From NCBI RefSeq assembly GCF_000695685.1, contig NZ_JFFR01000003.1, positions 35,678 to 99,677 on the forward strand: a stretch of DNA of 64,000 nucleotides, read 5' to 3'. This DNA is from Vibrio fortis. GTDB taxonomy: Bacteria; Pseudomonadota; Gammaproteobacteria; Enterobacterales; Vibrionaceae. Numbering within the stretch: position 1 is the stretch's first letter; every line of letters starts with the position of its first letter. Of the stretch, positions 59,132 through 64,000 are shown one piece after another. A program made the translations under genes and the position numbers. The notes under the pieces were generated by a model. That model saw nothing but the letters and a program-made list of their open reading frames with translations. It was not told the DNA's origin and did no database searches.

Positions 59132-60052
59132 CTAAAAAATCGAGCGACCAATGCGTTCTGAAAGCAGTTCAAGAGCCTTAGTACCGGCCAATGAGTTACC
59201 TGAAGGATCAAGCTCCGGAGACCACACAGCAATCGTCATCTCGCCCGGTACGATAGCGATGATGCCACCACCTACACCAGATTTACCCGGCATACCAACG
59301 CGATACGCAAATTCACCAGCACCGTCATACAATCCACAAGTCGCAAGCAATGCATTCAACTGTTTCGTTTGAGTTGGAGTAATCACCTGCTTCTGAGTCT
59401 GTACTGAAGTGCCTTTATTCGCTAGATAGCTAAAGGTCTTCGCCAAGTCGACACAAGTCATTTTAAGCGCACAAGCGTGGAAGTAGTTATTCAATACCGG
59501 AATCACTTGATTGTCGAAGTTACCAAATGCTCGCATCAAGTAAGCAATCGCCGCATTACGATCACTATGCATCATCTCTGAAGCCGCAACAACCTTGTCG
59601 TAGACGATATGCGTATCACCAGAGAGCTGACGTACAAACTCCAACAAACGCTGTCTTGGTGCAGATAGGCGACTGTGCAATAAGTCTGAAACCACGATCG
59701 CACCCGCATTGATAAACGGATTGCGCGGAATACCTTGCTCCATCTCTAGCTGAATCATCGAGTTAAACGCTTGGCCTGAAGGCTCTTTACCTACACGCTG
59801 CCAGATCTCTTCAGGCTTATAAAGCACCATGGCCAAGGTCAAGCTTAAGGCTTTAGAGATAGATTGAATAGAAAAGGCTTCTTCTGCGTCTCCCGCTTGG
59901 ATCACCTCACCTTCATTGGTGTAAACGGCAATAGCAAGCTTTTGATTCGAGACTTTGGCCAGAGCCGGAATGTAGTCAGCCACTTTCCCTTGGCCAATTA
60001 AAGGGCGAACTTCTTCTAGAATCTCCGCCAAGATAGCTTGTGTCGGTTTCAT
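59132..60052 (-). CDS. glsB: Glutaminase
   Basis: Glutaminase hydrolyses glutamine to glutamate and ammonia. The 306-residue protein has the serine beta-lactamase-like fold, with the active-site Ser-x-x-Lys in [12 protein letters not shown] (residues about 61-72). FINAGAIVV, the Tyr in the [11 protein letters not shown] region, and [15 protein letters not shown] near the C-terminus are also family-typical. It is a single gene between the hemW and trmB units, with a palindromic repeat downstream. The gene symbol follows the E. coli YneH-like form. The paralogue class (A or B) is not certain. Confidence 0.92.
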   Translation of the reverse strand: MKPTQAILAEILEEVRPLIGQGKVADYIPALAKVSNQKLAIAVYTNEGEVIQAGDAEEAFSIQSISKALSLTLAMVLYKPEEIWQRVGKEPSGQAFNSMIQLEMEQGIPRNPFINAGAIVVSDLLHSRLSAPRQRLLEFVRQLSGDTHIVYDKVVAASEMMHSDRNAAIAYLMRAFGNFDNQVIPVLNNYFHACALKMTCVDLAKTFSYLANKGTSVQTQKQVITPTQTKQLNALLATCGLYDGAGEFAYRVGMPGKSGVGGGIIAIVPGEMTIAVWSPELDPSGNSLAGTKALELLSERIGRSIF

Positions 60053-60126
60053 GCTTGTGTACTTCTGTATTGTTATTCTTGTAGGGCTGGTGTCTCACAC
60101 CATTGATTTATTCATCAGCTAAGGAC

Positions 60127-60160
60127 AAAAAAGCCAACATTACAACAATGTTGGCTTTTA
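60127..60160 (-). terminator. trmB terminator
   Basis: Minus-strand AAAAGCCAACATT, GTTGT, AATGTTGGCTTTTTTG. It lies between trmB and glsB, both on the minus strand. Confidence 0.88.
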
Positions 60161-60221
60161 TCAATACTACAAAGTGTAGGGGCAATCGCTCAGTACCTGA
60201 GCCGACTCACTTTGCTTTGAA

Positions 60222-60941
60222 TTACTTAGTACGCTTGTACTTAATATCCCATACGCCGTGACCTAAACGGTGACCACGAGCTTCAAACTTAGTTAGCGGG
60301 CGCTCATCTGGACGAGGAATAAAATCACCCTCTTCTGCGATGTTCTCGAAGCCTGGAGCCGCGTTCATCACTTCGATCATGTGCTCTGCGTAGTTTTCCC
60401 AGTCAGTCGCCATGTGGAAGATACCTGTTTCAAGGTGTAGCTTCGCGCGAACCATCTCAGCAAACTCGGCTTTAACAATACGGCGCTTGTGGTGACGCGC
60501 TTTGTGCCATGGGTCTGGGAAGAATAGCTGTAGCGTATGAATGCTGCTATCTGGGATCATGTGCTCGAACACTTCAACCGCATCGTGACACATCACGCGT
60601 AGGTTAGTTACGCCAGCGTCGCGCGCAGTACCAAGACACGCACCTACACCAGGGCTGTGAACTTCGATACCTAAGAAGTTTTTCTCTGGTGCGTTCTTCG
60701 CCATTTCAACCAGTGATGCACCCATACCAAAGCCGATCTCTAGTACTACAGGGTTATCGTTACCGAAAACTTCTTTCCAATCTAGAAGTTCTGGGTTGTA
60801 GTCGATACCCATAGTTGGCCAACACTCGTTCATCGCGTTCTCTTGGCCTTTGGTTAAGCGGCCTTCGCGGCGAACAAAGCTGCGGATCTTACGAACCAGT
60901 TTGCCGTCTTCAGTATATTCGTTAGTGGTCACTTCACTCAT
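60222..60941 (-). CDS. trmB: tRNA (guanine-46-N7)-methyltransferase TrmB
   Basis: TrmB methylates G46 in the variable loop of several tRNAs. The 239 residues run from ATG 60939-60941 ([12 protein letters not shown]), with CAGG nine bases upstream. An ATG six codons earlier is in the wrong register for the ribosome site. The SAM-binding [16 protein letters not shown], the middle [17 protein letters not shown], and the catalytic [22 protein letters not shown] block are visible. It is divergent from mutY, as in E. coli. Confidence 0.96.
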   Translation of the reverse strand: MSEVTTNEYTEDGKLVRKIRSFVRREGRLTKGQENAMNECWPTMGIDYNPELLDWKEVFGNDNPVVLEIGFGMGASLVEMAKNAPEKNFLGIEVHSPGVGACLGTARDAGVTNLRVMCHDAVEVFEHMIPDSSIHTLQLFFPDPWHKARHHKRRIVKAEFAEMVRAKLHLETGIFHMATDWENYAEHMIEVMNAAPGFENIAEEGDFIPRPDERPLTKFEARGHRLGHGVWDIKYKRTK

Positions 60942-61106
60942 TGATTTTTGCCTGCACATTGATTAATCAAAGCGGGGATTATCCAAAGAATTGCCTTCTG
61001 TGCAAGTCTTTCTGCTGATAAATTCCCACACAATTTGTCTGTTTTACATCCAACCACAAGTGTGGTGCAATTTCGTTTCTAATAATAGCAAAGCAATGAG
61101 CAAGTC

Positions 61107-62168
61107 GTGACTCCTTTCGCATCCGCCATATTAAAGTGGTATGACGCCTATGGGCGTAAAGAACTCCCATGGCAACAAAACAAAACCGCCTACTCCGTTT
61201 GGCTCTCTGAGATCATGCTCCAGCAGACGCAAGTCGCTACTGTGATCCCATATTACCAACGATTTCTGGAGCGCTTTCCAACCGTTATCGATCTTGCCAA
61301 TGCAGAGCAAGATGAAGTGTTACACCTTTGGACCGGCCTTGGTTACTACGCAAGAGCGCGTAATCTACACAAAGCCGCAAAGATTGTTGCCACTGAGTAT
61401 GGTGGAGAGTTTCCAACCGACATTGAAGAGATGAACGCCCTACCCGGCATTGGACGCTCAACCGCCGCAGCCGTTCTATCATCTGTCTATAAGCAGCCTC
61501 ATGCGATTTTAGATGGCAACGTCAAACGAACCTTAGCAAGAAGTTTTGCCGTCGAAGGTTGGCCGGGGCAAAAAAAGATTGAAAATCAGCTTTGGGAACA
61601 TGCTGAGTCAAATACTCCCAAACAAGATGTCGATAAGTACAACCAAGCTATGATGGATATGGGTGCTATGGTGTGTACTCGAAGCAAGCCGAAGTGCACG
61701 TTGTGCCCAATTGAATCGATGTGTGAGGCAAACAAGCTAGACCGTCAGCTCGACTTTCCGGGTAAGAAGCCCAAGAAAGAGAAGCCTGTAAAAGAGACTT
61801 GGTTTGTGATTCTTTATCACGACAATCAGGTTTGGTTGGAGCAACGACCGCAATCAGGCATCTGGGGAGGGCTGTTCTGTTTCCCTCAACATGAAAATCA
61901 GGAGATTGAACACCAACTCGACATCCGCTCGATTGGCTCAGCTTCTATAGAAAACCAAGAGACTCTAATTGCGTTTAGGCATACCTTTAGCCATTACCAC
62001 TTAGATATCACCCCTGTCTTAGTAAAATTAGACAAACAACCAGATTTGATAATGGAAGGGACAAAGGGTCTCTGGTATAACTTATCAAAACCTGAAGAGA
62101 TAGGCTTAGCTGCCCCTGTTAAGCAGCTATTAGAAAGTCTAACCTTTGAATTAAACGATCACGTTTAA
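61107..62168 (+). CDS. mutY: Adenine DNA glycosylase MutY
   Basis: MutY removes adenine opposite 8-oxoguanine and prevents GC-to-TA mutations. The 353 residues begin at GTG 61107 (the nearby ATG is in another frame and stops at once). The helix-hairpin-helix [17 protein letters not shown] (residues about 110-126) precedes the catalytic Asp in [11 protein letters not shown]. The [4Fe-4S] loop is C-x6-C-x2-C-x5-C in [18 protein letters not shown]. The C-terminal NUDIX-like domain (about 225-345) includes [10 protein letters not shown] and [10 protein letters not shown]. It leads mutY-yggX-mltC. Confidence 0.97.
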   Translation: MTPFASAILKWYDAYGRKELPWQQNKTAYSVWLSEIMLQQTQVATVIPYYQRFLERFPTVIDLANAEQDEVLHLWTGLGYYARARNLHKAAKIVATEYGGEFPTDIEEMNALPGIGRSTAAAVLSSVYKQPHAILDGNVKRTLARSFAVEGWPGQKKIENQLWEHAESNTPKQDVDKYNQAMMDMGAMVCTRSKPKCTLCPIESMCEANKLDRQLDFPGKKPKKEKPVKETWFVILYHDNQVWLEQRPQSGIWGGLFCFPQHENQEIEHQLDIRSIGSASIENQETLIAFRHTFSHYHLDITPVLVKLDKQPDLIMEGTKGLWYNLSKPEEIGLAAPVKQLLESLTFELNDHV

Positions 62169-62196
62169 ACAGACGAATACGACAAGAGGAACCATT

Positions 62197-62469
62197 ATGA
62201 GCCGCACTGTATTTTGTGCTCGCCTACAGAAAGATGCTGAAGGCTTAGATTTTCAACTTTACCCAGGTGACTTAGGTAAGCGTATTTTCGACAATATTTC
62301 TAAAGAAGCATGGGCACTATGGCAAAGCAAGCAGACCATGCTTATCAATGAAAAGAAGCTAAACATGATGGATCCTGAGCACAGAAAACTGCTTGAGACA
62401 GAAATGGTTAATTTCCTTTTCGAAGGTAAAGATGTCGTGATTGATGGCTACACGCCACCAAGCGAATAA
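62197..62469 (+). CDS. yggX: Fe(II)-trafficking protein YggX
   Basis: YggX is a small iron-binding protein that protects Fe-S clusters from oxidative damage. The 90 residues show the N-terminal [22 protein letters not shown] with its single cysteine near residue 7, [26 protein letters not shown] and [18 protein letters not shown] lies just ahead of the ATG. It is 28 bases after mutY, a conserved pair that joins Fe-S cluster protection to a glycosylase that needs one. Confidence 0.96.
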   Translation: MSRTVFCARLQKDAEGLDFQLYPGDLGKRIFDNISKEAWALWQSKQTMLINEKKLNMMDPEHRKLLETEMVNFLFEGKDVVIDGYTPPSE

Positions 62470-62489
62470 GACATTTATTTACACCAAGT

Positions 62490-62528
62490 TTAATGACATC
62501 ATGGTTCGCGCTGTGATGTCATTTTTGT
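62490..62528 (+). terminator. Hairpin after yggX
   Basis: AATGACATCA, 12-base loop, TGATGTCATTTTTG. The T run ends just before the mltC ribosome site. Confidence 0.75.
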
Positions 62529-62538
62529 ATGAGGACCT

Positions 62539-63672
62539 ATGAAAAAGCTGAGTTACTTCCTAGCGGCTATGCTACTTACCGGTTGTAGCCGAGAGTTCAT
62601 TGAGAGCATTTATGACGTCAATTATGAACCGACCAACCGTTTTGCAGGCAACCTTGCCGAGCTACCGGGTCAATTCGAGAAAGATACAGGCGCACTCGAT
62701 GCCCTCATCAATAGCTTCTCGGGTAACATCCAAAAACGTTGGGGCAGCAATGAAGTAAAGATTGCAGGTAAAAGTAACTATGTGAAATACATAGATAATT
62801 ACTTGAGTCGTTCAGAAGTAAACTTCTCAAAAGGTTTGATTACCGTCGAAACAGTTTCATCGACAGAGCCGAAAAAGCACCTAAAAGATGCGATCATGAC
62901 AACCTTGCTGACACCCGATGATCCAGCAAGTGTTGATCTATTCTCCTCTAAAAGCATCAAGCTAGAAGGCCAACCCTTCCTCTATAACCAAGTTGTTGAT
63001 CAAGACAAAAAGCCCATTCAATGGACTTGGCGTGCCAATCGATTTGCTGACTACTTAATAGCAAACAACCTAAAAACGAAGAACGTCGACTTCAAAAAAG
63101 CCTACTACGTTGAGATCCCAATGGTGGCCGATCACGCGAGTAAGCGAAGCTATAAATACGCAGACATCGTTCAGCGTGCTTCAAAGCGCTATGACATCCC
63201 AGAAGATCTTATCTACGCCATCATCAAAACTGAGAGTAGCTTTAACCCCTACGCCGTTAGTTGGGCTAACGCCTATGGTTTGATGCAGGTCGTCCCTAAA
63301 ACAGCTGGCCGCGATGTCTTTAAGCTGGTGAAAAATAAATCGGGTGAGCCTAGCCCTGAATATTTATTTAATCCAGAAAACAACATTGATGCAGGTACTG
63401 CGTATTTCTACATCCTTAAAAATCGCTACCTAAAAGACGTTCAACACCCGACCACCTTGGAGTACAGCATGATTTCTGCGTACAACGGAGGCACAGGAGG
63501 AGTGTTAAATACCTTTAGTCGCGATAGAAAGCGCGCAATGAATGACCTTAACTCTTTGCAACCTAATCAAGTTTATTGGGCATTAACCAAAAAGCATCCC
63601 AACAAAGAATCGCGTAGATACTTAGAAAAAGTAACAAAATTCAAAAAAGAGTTTAACCAAGGCAAAACCTAA
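62539..63672 (+). CDS. mltC: Membrane-bound lytic murein transglycosylase C
   Basis: MltC cuts the peptidoglycan MurNAc-GlcNAc bond, forming 1,6-anhydro ends, and is anchored to the outer membrane. The 377-residue precursor has a lipoprotein signal (MKKLSYFLAAMLLTGC, Cys16), an N-terminal accessory domain (about 25-200), and the SLT/goose-lysozyme-like catalytic domain (about 215-365) with the catalytic Glu in IIKTESSFNPYAVSWANAYGLMQVVP. YNGGTGGVLNTF and the final YLEKVTKFKKEF complete it. The ATG follows GAGGACC. It is the last gene of the mutY-yggX-mltC run. Confidence 0.96.
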   Translation: MKKLSYFLAAMLLTGCSREFIESIYDVNYEPTNRFAGNLAELPGQFEKDTGALDALINSFSGNIQKRWGSNEVKIAGKSNYVKYIDNYLSRSEVNFSKGLITVETVSSTEPKKHLKDAIMTTLLTPDDPASVDLFSSKSIKLEGQPFLYNQVVDQDKKPIQWTWRANRFADYLIANNLKTKNVDFKKAYYVEIPMVADHASKRSYKYADIVQRASKRYDIPEDLIYAIIKTESSFNPYAVSWANAYGLMQVVPKTAGRDVFKLVKNKSGEPSPEYLFNPENNIDAGTAYFYILKNRYLKDVQHPTTLEYSMISAYNGGTGGVLNTFSRDRKRAMNDLNSLQPNQVYWALTKKHPNKESRRYLEKVTKFKKEFNQGKT

Positions 63673-63735
63673 CCCTCACTTTTGAATAAAAAAACAACTA
63701 ACGAACGTTTTTTTTAATTATTTTGAAAAAAGGTG

Positions 63736-63764
63736 TTGACGGTTATGCAGAAAATCCGTTTAAT
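63736..63764 (+). promoter_or_regulatory. tRNA promoter
   Basis: TTGACG (63736-63741) and TTTAAT (63759-63764) are separated by 17 bases, followed by a GC-rich stretch GCGCTCCG before the tRNA. That GC-rich discriminator is typical of stable-RNA promoters under stringent control. Confidence 0.85.
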
Positions 63765-63775
63765 AGCGCTCCGTT

Positions 63776-63851
63776 GCCCGGATAGCTCAGTCGGTAGAGC
63801 AGAGGATTGAAAATCCTCGTGTCGGTGGTTCGATTCCGCCTCCGGGCACCA
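63776..63851 (+). tRNA. tRNA-Phe (GAA)
   Basis: The 76-base cloverleaf starts GCCCGGATAGCTCAG and ends CCGGGCACCA. The acceptor stem GCCCGGA/TCCGGGC, T-loop GGTTCGATTCC and the anticodon loop TTGAAAA (anticodon GAA) are complete, with CCA encoded. Confidence 0.98.
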
Positions 63852-63926
63852 CAATTTGATTTGTTGGTGTCAGCGCTTTTTAACAGGAAGCATTAACACG
63901 GACAAAAGCACAAAGAATATTAGTGT

Positions 63927-64000
<74 letters not shown>

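Overview
The window is core chromosome of a marine gammaproteobacterium, almost certainly a Vibrio. The evidence is protein sequence close to Vibrio orthologues across eno, pyrG, relA, barA, rpoE-rseABC, pilT/pilU and zapA-6S RNA-fau, together with Vibrio-style small intergenic palindromes. The style suggests chromosome 1 of a Splendidus/Harveyi-like species, but the species cannot be fixed from sequence alone. There is no prophage, insertion sequence, integron cassette array, CRISPR array or defence island. Gene density is high, and nearly every transcription unit ends in a readable hairpin terminator.

Layout, left part (1-21.3 kb). The end of ftsB is followed by a repeat-rich gap carrying two displaced copies of the eno 3' end. 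Then come eno, pyrG, mazG, relA and rlmD on the minus strand, facing barA on the plus strand. Next is a long minus-strand series read right to left: rpoE-rseA-rseB-rseC (sigma-E envelope stress module), lepA-lepB (elongation factor 4 and signal peptidase), and rnc-era-recO-pdxJ-acpS (RNA processing, ribosome assembly, recombination, vitamin B6, acyl carrier protein activation). A sigma-E-type promoter lies just ahead of rpoE.

Middle (21.6-36.7 kb). This stretch has nadB, sdhE-ygfX and ygfZ (flavin and Fe-S assembly), a YbaK-type tRNA deacylase, a gap with a possible small RNA, and the ubiquinone hydroxylases ubiI-ubiH with ygfB. They are followed by zapA, 6S RNA, fau, rpiA, serA, yggE, argP/argO and mscS.

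Right part (37-64 kb). Carbon metabolism comes first (epd-pgk-fbaA, tktA), then metK behind a MetJ operator, a DUF2189 membrane protein, sprT, the endonuclease endA/dns and an unfamiliar lipoprotein metallopeptidase. After these are rsmE-gshB-yqgE-ruvX, the type IV pilus retraction ATPases pilT-pilU, the cluster yggS-proC-yggT-yggU-DUF4426-rdgB-hemW, glutaminase, trmB, mutY-yggX-mltC, and two tRNA genes at the edge. From zapA to mltC the gene order follows the E. coli 65-minute region, so it is ancestral rather than acquired.

The most interesting material is small: the eno tail copies, a two-armed palindromic repeat found in two arm orders, an ERIC/attC-like hairpin after relA, a large inverted repeat between lepA and lepB, recurrent GCAAACGTT operators before carbon-metabolism genes, a palindrome at the endA promoter, a possible sRNA, and the orphan lipoprotein peptidase. 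No complete undescribed multi-gene system was found.
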